DNA of 64,000 nt, from NCBI GenBank assembly GCA_019915135.1, contig JAHLMK010000006.1, positions 2,480,001 to 2,544,000 on the forward strand, read 5' to 3'. The position numbers and the translations under genes were made by a program. This document shows, in pieces, positions 47,701 to 58,974 of this stretch. Source of the DNA: Strobilurus pachycystidiatus (Eukaryota > Basidiomycota > Agaricomycetes > Agaricales > Physalacriaceae). The notes beneath the pieces were generated by a model, which saw only the letters and a list, made by a program, of their open reading frames with translations, did not search any database and was not told the DNA's origin. Position 1 is the stretch's first letter; the number at the start of each line of letters is the position of its first letter.

Positions 47701-48812
47701 CTCCACCTCCTGACGCTGATGTATGCTTGAAAATGGGTGATGCACACCGGAGGCAGAGAGTTTGTTGGCGTCCAGGATGTACTTCCATGCACTCTGGACA
47801 GACGGCGAGAACCTGGAAGACAGGCTCTACACCCAGATGAGTAGAGACGGAGCCCAATGTACGATACGCCTCTTTGAGTGGCATACGTGGTATAGCGAGA
47901 TGAAGTACGTTGATCATAACCACCAGCACAGTGTTACACGCTAGAAATGGCAGGTGAAAATGTGTATGCAGCCAACTAACGAGAAGATATAGAAGGTGAA
48001 TAGCAGGATGCGAGTGGACAGGATGTGGTGGAGATGGCGAGACTGACGAAGACGTCCCAGGATGTACCCTAAATGGGTCGGGATTGTTTTCAGCTTGTAG
48101 AGGGTCTACAAACCCCGTAGACACAGGGGGTGAAGGAATGATTCCATCGCCAGGTGGTCTGAAGGTCGCAGTTGGAATCAGGTTGACAGCACCCGTGGGC
48201 GTAGGTGACGTCGTAGGCGTCGTGGGTGTATGGGTAGGAGGCGAAGCGACGTCTAGATCTTCCTCTTCCTGCTCATATTCCCAATCGTCATCCAGAACAG
48301 GACCCCGGGCGGCTGGGCCCTTGCTCTGTTCCATAATGAGGCGACCGCGCCTCTCCCCCTCCAAAATCTCTTGTTGACGCGTCATTCGGTCACTGAGGGC
48401 CAGCAGTCGTAGAGATGTCTGAGGGAGGGAGGAGACAGTGGATGTGGAAGAGGATGTACCCCTCCGCGTAGATCTGGGAGGAGGAAGACTTGAAGACGGT
48501 GCTTCGAACATTCCAGGAGCTTCCTGGTCTTCATTTTCTGCAATAGTATCTAAAACACTCCTTAATTTGTTATATAACAAACGAATGGAGGGACTCACTA
48601 TTTCCTGCAGCTTCAGAAGCTAGTGGGAAGGAAGGTGAGGAGGTGAATGCCTCTGAAAAAAGGACGTTTAGCCGACGTGCAGGTAAGGCCGAGGGTATCC
48701 TGGTGCGCCCTTTGCTGGAAGACCGTAACGCTGCCGCTTCATGATTTGTTTTGGTGGACGTAGGGACGAGTTTTCCCTGGCATAACTTGCAGGAGCAGGG
48801 AGCCAGCGACAT
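44730..48812 (-). CDS. Tnp2-type (CACTA/EnSpm-like) fungal transposase
   Basis: A multi-exon transposase gene with the full set of motifs of agaricomycete Tnp2 proteins. It has an N-terminal CSCKLCQGK knuckle from the ATG at 48812, a Pro/Ser-rich spacer, and CPECMEVHPG...CLRCASPIF. Then come CKSIEHQLREILEIPDMED, LTLGVDWFSYLRSL (joined across an intron near 47.44 kb), SGILPGPRE, and CDKPAAHKLGGF with a CHCCW knuckle. They are followed by LPYFDVCRMIVVDPMHNLLL, LTADQW, KPNHHFATH, and FERINKVLKSYN with HSGGELESS. Six or more introns of about 50 nt restore the frame throughout, and no disabling change was found, so the enzyme may be active. It would cut and join transposon ends in the nucleus. The PMHNLLLG and GGELE motifs point to Tnp2 rather than to the KDZ class. 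Confidence 0.9.
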
Positions 48813-48971
48813 GGAAAACACCAGGTCAAGAGAGGGAGGAGAAAGGCAGCTAAGGGCCACTAAGGGTCCTTGAATATTTGTGATCGAGTTCGTATTTGGT
48901 CGAGCTAACTATCATATGCCTACTTGTAACCTTTACTTTCTAATTCGACCTTCTAATTTGACTGTAAAAGA

Positions 48972-51900
48972 CTACGCAGGACCAGAAAAGGAGACATTAC
49001 CCTGCCAGCCGTTGAAGTCTTTAGCCCACGCCTTACCCGCCCCATCACTGTGAAAAACCAGAGAACAACGCTTTCCCTTGAAATGAAGGTTGAAATGAGA
49101 AACCTTCGTGGAACAAAATAGAACCATATCCCCTGTTCGCATGGGCAATACAACGCCAGGTTCCACGAACACAATTTCACCTCCGTCACCTTCAGCAATG
49201 CAGAGGACCAAACAGAGTTCCGCGTCCTTAGCGTCGCGATGTAGTCGAGTTATAACGTTGAGATTGACCACTACTCCCCCGAAAGGATATACTGGGACTG
49301 GAGAACCGCCTGGAAGGATTTCACATGTATAGTGGATTTTGGTGTAAGAGCCTTCAGGAAGTATCTTCTCGAGCTAATCTTGAGATAAGCGGCAGTTCGC
49401 TTAAAGGGAAGTGACTAGATTGACGAACGGTGTTAGATATCCAACGGAAAACAGCACCCATGGCCACCGAAAAGTTGGCCCAGCGTTCGTCCTGTTCTTC
49501 TTGGGAAAGGCGAGGAATACTTTGGCTGGGATTCTCTCGTTTACTGTTTTCCGTGCCCAGATGGTAAATATCAGCGTCTTTGGGAGCGTCGTGACCCTAT
49601 TCAAGATACCAAACAATGAGTGTGAACTTCAGAAAATAGTAGTTTAAGCGTACCTGACGTGCGGATCGATTATACCAGGTAACATGGACGCTCTGGTACT
49701 CGTGAGCCGTTTTCTCACTAAAGTCCCTAGAATCGAAGGACCTCAGACAACCCGGCCATAAATGTTCGACGGTATCCATCAAATTGGCTCGAAGAAATTC
49801 TGGTAGACGAGGAAGCTTCATGATGAGCGTGCGTAGATCAGAATCTCGTATATGAAAAGGAGATCTAAGGTTAAATGTAAGTAACCACTTCTCAAGCAGA
49901 AAGACCCAGCTCACGAAGCATCCACGGCATAGTATACATAGTCTTGACGAGTCAATCGTGTGCCAGAACTCAGTTGGTCCTGAACCTAATACGAAGTAGG
50001 TCATGATCGTTCTTCCAGTGGAAACAAAAACACTCACTAATCGAGCAAATTCCTCCACAGTTCCAGCTCGAGCAGCTCCTTCAGCGTTTTTCCGTTCTGC
50101 CTCAGTGGCGCTGACAACTCTATTCTCCTTGTCTTTCTTATTCCTGTTCTTACCCTTTTTCCCTTTTCTCTTCTTCTCTCCTGCGCCTGTTCTGTGGGCG
50201 TCGTCGGCTTCTTTTGCGTCAGCGTCTTTGCCCCATGCTTTGATATTGGCTTCTGTGAGGGGCGCAGTACTGTTGATAGGGGCTCGACAGTCAAAGTTTG
50301 TGTCGATCTGAATCATGTCGTCGAAGGACGCTTCCGAAAGTGCTTCCAGAAAACTACCATACACCGGCAAGATGTGGGAATGACCTGTATTTCTGCTCAA
50401 CCGTCTTCAGTAATAGGCAAGTTCGATGCGAACGCACTTGACTCTTCAGTAATAGACTCTTTTTCTCCCAGACGTGCATCCGCCGAGGTCCCGAAAAGCG
50501 TTGACAGGTCTACAGTGCTGTCGACTCCGTCTGAGTTGGGCATGGAAACAGTGTTCGCCCTAGAAACGGCGTCCCAGACACTCATATCACGAGAAGTCGT
50601 CCATGAACTGTCCAGCAAATGAGTGGAAAGAAACAGTATTCCCAAACAAATACTCACAAGGTATATATCGAATCAAAAAATCTATCTGACGCTTGCCAAG
50701 AATGGGCTGGAAGAGATGCGCTCTCCACTTGCAGATTTTCTAATAAGCGTCGGGAGAAAAAATTCGTCAAATCAAAAGGGAATCGATGGCGCAGATTGTT
50801 GAGGAGGGGTACATAAGTTCCTAATATCAGTCGCCCGCCTTTGGTGTCTGGAAGGAGTGCGTCAAGAACAGTAAGGGTAGCTCATTGCCGTAAAGTCAGA
50901 ACGTACCCGTCGTCGGGCGCAGAAAGATGTTATACATGGCGTCAACGACACTCCAAGTGAGTAGTTTGAAGTGACGTTGAGTTCCGCTCAAAGCTAACAC
51001 CAGAAGAAGGTAGATGCCCCCCATCCTTGCGTAGACAATCCAACGTCTTCCCCAGGTGACGTAGTCCCACCAGGTGCTATACGGTATATCAGTCCCAATT
51101 TCCTGCCTGTGGAGAGCTTTAGCTGATCGCCAGTCCCTTGAGCGTAGCATTCTGATCATACAAAGTCAGTCTTACACTTGAACGTCTGGAAAGTACCCAC
51201 ACGTCAACTTTGGCCGCCAAGTGGATCTGCGCCATCATACTCAAAAAGGCCACCCCGGTGCTAAGGTGTTCCGAACGAGTGCATCGCGCCGTAATTTGCC
51301 CCACAGAGTGGTCAAATTGATGGGCAAATAGACTGGTACCCTGCAGACACTTCAAAGCCGAGGCAAGGGGTTCCAAAGCATCCTCTGCGCCAGAAAGAAG
51401 ATGACTTGTCAGGCCACGTAGAGTCAAGAGATATGTCACGGCGGACTGCACGGCATGACTGCTTTCCGGAGGTCGGTAGCGGTCGGTGTAGTGTACCCAA
51501 CGCCGTTTACCAGACAAAGCCGCGTCATCGGCGGGGAGCACCTGGTCCTCGGCAGCCTGAGCGCTGTGAGGCACATCCGTGGGCGTGACGGACGCGCTAG
51601 CAGCTTCCTCCTCCGGATCCTCCATGGCAAAGTCGTCATCATCCTCCCACACTCTGTTCGCCGCGCGAAGGTGGGCTGCACTCTGAGCTGCAGTGCCCCC
51701 CCGAACACATGCACCAATTGCTCGCCCACCCCCACTTCCCCCAGGTGTGTAGTCCTGGTCATTGAGAACGGCTTGACAGAGCTTGCGGCGCTTTGAGGGC
51801 AGCTCCAGCTGTTGTTGGTCTCCTTCGTCACCGGAAGACTGCTCCAGTTCATCCAGTAAATTATGGAGCAGCAGATCGACTTCAGCTTCTCCGTATTGCG

Positions 51901-52371
51901 AGGAAAACGGCCTATTCTTCACAAAGGCTGACTGGTAGGCGTTGTTGAACGACGAGAACGCGTCTGATTTAAGGTTAGGTATGTCAGAGGGGAGTTCCAG
52001 GAAAGACACGTACCCCACTCTCCCGCAGACTGGAGGAGCAGAGACGGTGAAGTAGTATAGCCGCGCGTGGGCGAGAAGAAATTATCGGGGCCTGCTAAAG
52101 TGTAAGTTTGACCTCAGACGCCAGCTCCTCCGCAGGACTAGCACTCACCGAGGGGTGGAGTCAATCTAGCCCGCTCCGGCGCTTCAGAGAACTGGCGGAT
52201 TTGGCGATGAGCAGTCTGCAAGAATTCGGGTACAGTCGCTCGGTCAAACCAAGCTAAGGCGTCCTGCAGATGGCGCCGAGGAACGCGCACTACTACGTCC
52301 ACGCTGTCATCCTCTGCGTCCCCCGGGTAGAAGGCGGTCGGAGAGAGGCTGGGCGACGGGGAAGAAGACAT
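48972..52371 (-). CDS. TET/JBP-type 2-oxoglutarate/Fe(II) dioxygenase with large N-terminal extension
   Basis: About ten exons join in frame to roughly 950-1000 residues from an ATG at 52371. The last exon (48972-49373) carries the dioxygenase core. LHRD gives the HxD iron ligands (His at 49239-49241), VSHFN the distal His (49095-49097), and KGKRCSLVFHSD the Arg for 2-oxoglutarate (49068-49070). The preceding exon has a WYNRSARQ and DAPKDADIYHLG region as in fungal TET/JBP proteins. Such enzymes oxidise 5-methylcytosine, and a mushroom homologue is known to be active; function here is inferred with good confidence because all key residues are present. The N-terminal 500 or so residues (including SKRRKLCQ, acidic stretches and WWDYVTWGRRW) match no domain I know and could be a second fused gene product. 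There is a Lys-rich KKRKGKKGKNRNKKDK segment near 50.16 kb. It lies head-to-tail with the transposase, 160 bp away. Confidence 0.8.
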
Positions 52372-52805
52372 GAGCCAAACCGGTGGTTGAGGCGGAAAAA
52401 GAGCAGGCGGCCTATAAGCGGGGTTAGGGTTCGTCGTCGACTTCGGTACGGCCGCACGTTCGGTTTCCAAAAGGGGAAACGACAGCGACGAGACACAGAA
52501 GGCTCACCTTGCCCCTCTTTCCTAATAAATGTTCCCCCAAATCTGCATTTGACATCCTATCCACGTCCCGCTCAATTTCCAGCGTCCAGATCGCCCGTCT
52601 GGCAGCTTTTGGTGTCGAGGTTGGCGAAATCGGCGAGATCCGACAGCAGTGCCGCGGGGAGAGAGATCGATCCACCACGGCGTAAACGGCTGCACAGCGA
52701 GCATGAAGGACTACACAGTGACGACGACGGAATCGTCGTCGTCGTCGTCGTGTACCCCAGGGAACGACGAGGCGGGTGGACGGGTGAGAGAAGCGGAGCA
52801 GGTAG

Positions 52806-52869
52806 TGGGCTGTGCCTGATTTGGCAGATCTGATCTGGCAGGTCCGGTTGCCAAATCAGGCACAGCCCA
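52806..52869. repeat. Perfect 21-bp inverted repeat (hairpin) with 22-nt loop
   Basis: Arms 52806-52826 and 52849-52869 are exact reverse complements, starting TGGGCTGTGCC. It could be the end of a mobile element or a short foldback element. No gene overlaps it. Confidence 0.85.
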
Positions 52870-55430
52870 GATCTTGCTCTCTGACCACGACTGGCTTTAG
52901 CCAGTCACGGTCTCTCCTCCTCGCTCGCCAACCACGCCGCCTCCCGCCGACATTCCCGCCGACATTTTGGACGACCACGACGGCGTGGATGGCGTGGACG
53001 CTGTCAGCCGCGCCCGGTCGCAGGGCACGACGTCGCAGCCGCAGCAGCGGCGTAAGTTGTTACATCAACGACGACGCAGGCGGGCGAGTAAGCCCTGCCA
53101 ATGCAGGCATCTACTGCTGGAAGATCTGGATCGGGCTTACAGCAGCCGCCGGTCTTCTAGCGCGGCGTAAGCCCTCGGGAGAGGCTGCCCACGTCGACGA
53201 TCAACCCACCGGCCCCACCGAGGGGCATCGTCCACGACGCGCGCCAGGACGCTGGCGACGAACGACGACAGCGACGCCGGCGACCTTAACGTCGCCGTAA
53301 AAGGTGGAAGAGGGAGGGCGGGACGGGATTGGACGGCATAGCCGGCGCGGACGCGACTACCCGCGGGCGGAGGCATGACGAGGGCTGGTCAACAGTGAGC
53401 CTTTTTCTCAGCCCGTCTTGTCATCTTCTCCCTCCTCACCCCCTCCCCCACCCCCTTCTTTCCTCACCCCACCCACGACTCCATCTCCCTACCATACCCT
53501 CCATTACCCTCCTGCCCTGACCCACCCCCCACCCCCTCTGAGGATCATCTCCCTTGCCATGACGGTCGAACCCCCGCCCCCGCGCCCCGCCGCGTTGATA
53601 TGCACGTTCGAAATAGACCTCTAAAAAGAGACTATGGAATCTATCCTATCTATCCTTATATTTCACTAATACTCTTTGTGGGAGCGAGGCTGGTGTAGTT
53701 GTTCAAAGGAACAAGTACTTTTGGTATTGGAACAATAGAGATGTATTCCGAACTTGCGTTCGAGTAGTTTTAGGGGGTGTAGGGAGATTGATTCACAAAG
53801 TCGAACAAGATAATCTGAAAGTCGTAGGCCGAAGTCACAACGTACGGAGACCTTAAACAGCGCGAGGCAATGTAGCTCCTTCTTATTGATCGTTCTTTTG
53901 TACAAGGTGATTGTCTTATGGCAGGCCGCTACCGTAGGTGTTTATGCTACTGGACTGCTACCAAGTAAGGCGATTTCCTTGTCCTTAAACCAAACTTCTA
54001 GTGTCTTGGACTGGGACCAAAGATTCCGTAAGGTGTTTCAGACGATAACAACACTCGTTCAAACTCAACTAAACTCCTCAAAGGCGAATACTTCACAACA
54101 GAGCGTGATTGCAAGGCAGAACTACTTGCAACCCGGCCTTCTAACGAACACAAGGGTCTAACGCCAAGTGGTGTCGTTTGGTATTGTCTTAGTGACTTGG
54201 AGGATAGGAACCTATGAGTTCTTCAAGGAGTTTGCTAACACCTGATATCGCCTAAATGGTTCTAAGGTCTTTTTGGGGCTTTCAAGGTCTTTTTGGGTTC
54301 TCTCAAATTCAGAGTAAGTTGAGTCGAAACTCGAGTTAGATTCACTACAGCGACTGCGTATTACTAGCGGATACTGTGGGGGCACTAAGCTACCGATCTA
54401 CTGGCGCTTTCTGGCCCTTTTATACTATTCCTACTATTCTGTACTGTAAGCGGGTTTACTACCTGTTGGGCCTCTCGGAGGTCGAGTCATTCTGTACTAA
54501 CGTCCTGATTGGCTATCCCTGTTCGAAACAGCCGACCCGGGAGAAGACTGAACACTTGGTCAGCGCCAAGTGCGCCACACCACCGATCTGGCTCTTCCTT
54601 AAGTCTATTTCTGTCTCCCGAGGTCCCGCTTGTCTTGGCAAAACTCCTTAATGAGTTCTTTCGTGTCTTTAGGCGTTGGTTGGGTTTATCCTTAGCGCTT
54701 GGAAGGTGATTCGTTTTCGACAACTCAGTGACGCCACATCAATATGTGAGTTCCAGTGAGGTACAAGGTCCATGATCGGGCCTTTTAGCCAGGTCTATCT
54801 TTAGTGATCGGCGGCGGCGGATCGAAGTCCGTTTTCTTTGGTGCGGGGCGTCGGAGCGGAGATCACTATTCCGAAGGCGCCATGGCCCGGAAGAGAGATC
54901 TTCTCCTTTGATCTATTCTTGGTCGCGCGAGTTCTGACTTAGCACGAGTAAACTCCTTGAGCCTTCTTGGTAGAGTATCTCCTGCCTGGGTACTTTCCAT
55001 AGTGCTATTTCTGGTAGGCACTTGTCGTTGCATGACCGACACGGTTGAATGAACTCCTGGTTTTAAGAGTACAACGCTTGGATAATGATATTCGGAGTTA
55101 AGGAGTATGATCGGTCGATCATACCGCGTCCTAAAGGCGCGTATCCCTTAGTCCTGGAGACTTGCCTGCGTTAAGGTAGTTTCTCCGTGTGTCTCTCTGG
55201 TCGTTGTGCTGTGACTGGAAGTCCTGGCATAGACTCCTACAGGAATCGCAAAATTCCCTGGTTCTGGCACTAGGATTCTACAATGCGTATCATCTCCTCT
55301 TGACTTTTGAAATGTCGTCCCCGACATCCTAGTAGTATCGCGAAAACGCTTATTCCTTCTGCCTTGGTGCAAAGCCCCAGACCTGTTGTCGTTCTATCTT
55401 TATCAAGGTCCTTGGCAATTTTCACCTTGC
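52870..55430. other. Stretch without a recognisable gene
   Basis: It holds a short stem at 52892-52909 (GACTGGCT and its complement) and C-rich low-complexity DNA around 53.43-53.56 kb. A trinucleotide run (GTC/GAC) lies just to the left at about 52.72-52.75 kb. Then come 2 kb of AT-richer sequence with only short frames. No LTR pair could be recognised by eye. Confidence 0.45.
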
Positions 55431-55434
55431 TCGC

Positions 55435-55447
55435 CTATAAAAACGCC
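55435..55447 (+). promoter_or_regulatory. TATA-box core promoter
   Basis: CTATAAAAACGCC lies 55 bp before the ATG of the 409-residue gene. The identical 13 bases occur in front of the next gene at 57408. Confidence 0.7.
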
Positions 55448-55489
55448 TGTTTTATCTCCTGGGCGTTTTCATTCTTACTTTCCTTCGAC

Positions 55490-57000
55490 ATGGCTCCCAA
55501 ATCCTGGACTTCCTGCGCTCGTCTTTTGCCTTCGGTCCCTTACCTTCCTTCCGCGAAGGAGATCGCCACTCACAAGGACGCTTCCGTCGCCGTCCTCGCC
55601 TATTCCGTGGAATACGATCCTCCTGCGACCACCCCGGACACCTTTACGGTCCTCGGGCTTCGCATGTCGATGGCTCTCCCTCGCCTCAACCGTCTCGACA
55701 TCAAAAAGGCCTGCCTCAACATGGAACTTTCCAAGCAGATCACCGAGCAGGTCGACAAAATCATGGAGGCGGTCTTGGTGTGTCCCTTTTATCCTTCGTT
55801 CATGTTGTCGTTTTCCTTAATTCCTCCTAGATGGCCAACACCGACATCAAGTCCGTTCCTTCCGACTCGAAGGTCCCATCCGACCTTGTCTTGTTCTTCC
55901 ACAACGTCAAGAACTACCTCGGATTGACGCTCCATCTCCTTGGCATTCATCCTCAAACGCCTTCGCACCACATCGCGCACATCTTCCAACCTTTGGTGAA
56001 CACCGCCAAGAAGATGTCGAACGCGCAGTTCCAGCCTTTGCCTACTGATCATCCCATGCATCCGACCAACGTCTTCGTTAAACCGGACCCCAAGGTCAAG
56101 GTTTGTCTTTCCTACTTGTTTGTTAGGTCTTTCTTAACGCCTTACCTCTTCACAGGGAAAAAGCAAGAAATCTCCTGAAGTTATCACCGACGCTATGGAG
56201 AAACAGGCGGAAGAAGACATCGACATGGATGCCGATGGCCGTGCGCGATTCTTCAAGCGCGAGTATTTTGATTGGGCTGACGATGTTGCAGAAGCCGACA
56301 CCGACGGTGAGGAGTCCGTGATTGTCGTTGGTGAGAACGTACGCTCAATTCCTTTATAGCCCTTCGCCTTCAGCTGGCTGATTTCTTCCAACAGATGTCC
56401 TTGTCCAACAACCTTTTCAAAGAGGCGGAAGCGGTGAGTCGTTTACTACTCTTGGTCTTTTTGCCTTTACTTGGTTCTGATTGGGATTCCCCTTTAGAGC
56501 ACTTCTGTGCGTTATCTTCCTTTTGCTGCCCTACCCAAGATGGACGTTAACGCCCGTGTTTATCAGCGCGCCATGCAAACCTTGGGATCCCTCAACGGTC
56601 AGGAACTTCCTCCTAAGCGCAAGCTCCCCGACGACCTTTCTCGCCGCGCCGCTAAGGCTGCTCGTCCTTCGACCTTTATGATCGAGCCGGTCTTGCTTAA
56701 GCAGTTGGATGCTGGTACGCCCTGTTACTTGATTTGTCTTTCTCCTTTCTGACTCCTTGGATACTAGCACCCCAGTACATCAACGGTTTGCAGGCCGCCT
56801 TGGCGCAAGTCCATAAGCGCATGACCCGCTTGGCCGGTGTGGATGATCCCAATATTTCGCCGGGACTTCTCCAGTTGGAGCGTCAATACCGCCACGACAT
56901 TATCTCGTCTTACAATGAGATCCGGGGTCGCATTCAGTTCGTTTTGTCGACCCGGGATCTGTACATTTCCGCCTTAGACGGAGTGGACCAAGTCCAGTAG
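55490..57000 (+). CDS. Hypothetical protein of 409 residues
   Basis: Six exons join in frame: 55490-55777, 55831-56100, 56156-56338, 56395-56433, 56498-56714, 56768-57000. Introns are 53-64 nt with clean GT and AG ends. The start is the first ATG after the TATA box (MAPKSWTSCARLLPS). The protein is largely helical in appearance, with an acidic middle (EEDIDMDADG, ADTDGEES), a basic KRKLPDD segment and a C-terminal amphipathic helix region (HKRMTRLAGVDD). No signal peptide, membrane segment or known domain was seen. It is followed in the same direction by the 322-residue gene with an identical core promoter. Function unknown. Confidence 0.75.
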
Positions 57001-57407
57001 TTTCCTAAAGGTGGTCTCAACCTCCTCCAAGTCTTAGCCAGTCGTCTAGCCCTTTCTCCTTTCATGTTTACACTGGCTTCGGATTTCGTTTTATCCCTTG
57101 TAGGTCCGGTAGCACTTTGTTTCCCGTAGCTACTTTAGTACATAGCCGCCTCAACACGACTACCCTTGTTTTTACCCTTTGGCGCGATCCTCAGAACTCC
57201 GGCGATCCTTCTTAAGTCCAGTGATCGCCTTCATCAACTAAGTAAGTTCGATCGGGAATTCCCGATCACCTTCGTCGAATCGTTCATCCTAAGTTTTTAC
57301 AGTGCCTAGGTCTTTTTAATGGTCTTCGGAGTAGCTTAAGCTTTATTCCTAGACTCGCTTAAGCTATTTCTTCCTTTTCCTTGGATCGTCACGGCGGTCC
57401 CGGTGCT

Positions 57408-57420
57408 CTATAAAAACGCC
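57408..57420 (+). promoter_or_regulatory. TATA-box core promoter
   Basis: CTATAAAAACGCC, identical to 55435-55447, lies 43 bp before the ATG of the 322-residue gene. Confidence 0.7.
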
Positions 57421-57450
57421 AGAGTTGCTTCTGGTTTTGCCATAACCGCC

Positions 57451-58570
57451 ATGCCTATCCCGATTCTTCCTTCGTTCTCTGACACTCGTCTTCGCGGCAT
57501 TCCTTTGCACAACCAACCTGCTCCGGAGGAGCTCGAGGCCCTACTTGGCGAATTGGCCTTGACCAGCGCCCTGGAATTGTATACCTTCGCTCGGCGATTC
57601 AGCATCGTTATCCGCTATGACGACGGCACTCTCTCCACGGTTGACGATACCGCGGCGGTAGCTGCCTTAGAAGAGCCAGTGCTTCATTTTGGTGAAGGGA
57701 AGCCTTTGGATGTCCCGTCCCTGCGGTATTTGTTGTATACCTTGGTGCGTAACAACGCCTTAGGCCCTTTATGCCTGCTTACTTCCACTCCAGCGTCGTC
57801 TGGCGTATATGTGGGATCCCGCCTTCTACGAAAACCCCGTCATTTACCTTGGCTTTCGCCGGTACTTCTTTCCCTTGTACTACGGAGCCGTGGAGCTCTG
57901 TAAGTCCTGGTTCCGAGCCGTCAATGGAAGGACCCTCGACGGTTTCGCCCTTGATAACTTCCTTGGGTATGGTTTGCTGGACATACCGGGCGTGCATCCC
58001 GACTTGATGAAGGACATTATTCCCCGGTTCATGGTGCGCAAACACCTTCTCCAGAACCGCCTTGTCTGATTATTTCTTCTAGGTGGAATCCACCTTTGGC
58101 GGCTACATGGGATTCGATTCCACTCTGCGCGAGTTGATTATCGACCCAAATGCCTTGCGAATCCTCCCTGTTCAATACGATCAAACGCCTCCGTCCATCG
58201 TAACCGTTATGAAGTGGTGGCCGGAGTTCCAGCGAGCAAATTCTGCCTTGTATGGTTTTCCTAAGTTGGGAGCCTTGATGCGACCTACTCGTCTTAGGCG
58301 TTTGGCTCCCCACGTTGAAGTTCCTTCGAACACCGTTCGTCAACTCCTTCCCGCGCTTCGCACACCTTGTAACTTCTGTGCTTGTAGCGAGCCGATGAGC
58401 ATTTGTCTTTTGTCACTCCATCCTTCTGGGAAATAGACTGGTCAAACGCCTCCGCACTGGACTACGAACTCCTGGAGAACTATATCATGATTCTTGATGT
58501 TAGGTCTTCGGGTTTCTTCTACGAACGCTTAGCGCGTCTCCCAGTGGGTCCGGATTGGAATCGTTTTTAG
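57451..58570 (+). CDS. Hypothetical protein of 322 residues
   Basis: Four exons join in frame: 57451-57744, 57794-58033, 58083-58334, 58388-58570. Introns are 49, 49 and 53 nt. The protein begins MPIPILPSFSD and contains aromatic-rich stretches (RRYFFPLYYGAVELCKSW, MKWWPEFQRANSALYGF, SFWEIDWSNASALDYELL) and ends VGPDWNRF. It has no recognised domain, signal peptide or transmembrane helix. The neighbouring 409-residue gene has the same core promoter, so the two are probably expressed together. Function unknown. Confidence 0.75.
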
Positions 58571-58974
58571 TCTTATTTCCTCATAGAAACTCCTTTACTC
58601 GTCTAAGTCTAACCACCTTAGTCTATAAAAGACCTTAGTCGTTTAGTCTACTTAGCCAGGTCCTATAGAATTTCTCCTTAGTTCGCTTTTATACACGCTT
58701 GTATTTCCCTTACACTTTATTCGAAACTCCTCTTGACTTTTGAGAAGTTCGCCCTGCCTGGGCTTGGCCTTTAAGGCGTTTTTGCCTTAACACCTTAGGT
58801 CTCGAGGTCTTTTTCTTTCTTCTTAGAAAATCACACTTGTTTTTAATGAAAAGCGAATTTTTATTTATGTCGGGCGGGTGCGTGCGGTAGATGTACATGT
58901 AAAGAAAACGTTCGTAAATTGTTCTCAGAAAGCCAGGCGGCAGCGGCGAAGGGAAAACTGTCCGCGACGAAGTC
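58571..58974. other. Short intergenic stretch between convergent genes
   Basis: It contains another CTATAAAAG-like sequence at about 58.62 kb and a CCTCTTGACTTTTGA sequence that also occurs near 55.30 kb. The right part is probably the 3' UTR of the minus-strand gene. Confidence 0.35.

Larger units (their letters stand above)
42400..52500. mobile_element. Compound Tnp2-type DNA transposon carrying a TET/JBP dioxygenase gene
   Basis: Three intact-looking genes lie together with little space between them: the 607-residue gene (plus), the Tnp2-type transposase (minus, 86 bp apart, convergent) and the TET/JBP gene (minus, 160 bp upstream of the transposase). All three lack visible stops or frameshifts, which suggests recent activity. 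The limits given only bracket the genes; terminal repeats and target duplications were not identified. Confidence 0.6.

Noticed and set aside
44730..48812. KDZ-class transposase, expected from the nearby TET/JBP gene
   Set aside because: The motifs seen (PMHNLLLG, GVDWFSYLRSL, KPNHHFATH, GGELE) are those of Tnp2-type proteins.
42400..52500. Fungal Starship giant element
   Set aside because: No tyrosine-recombinase captain gene was seen; the transposase present is a DDE-type Tnp2 protein.
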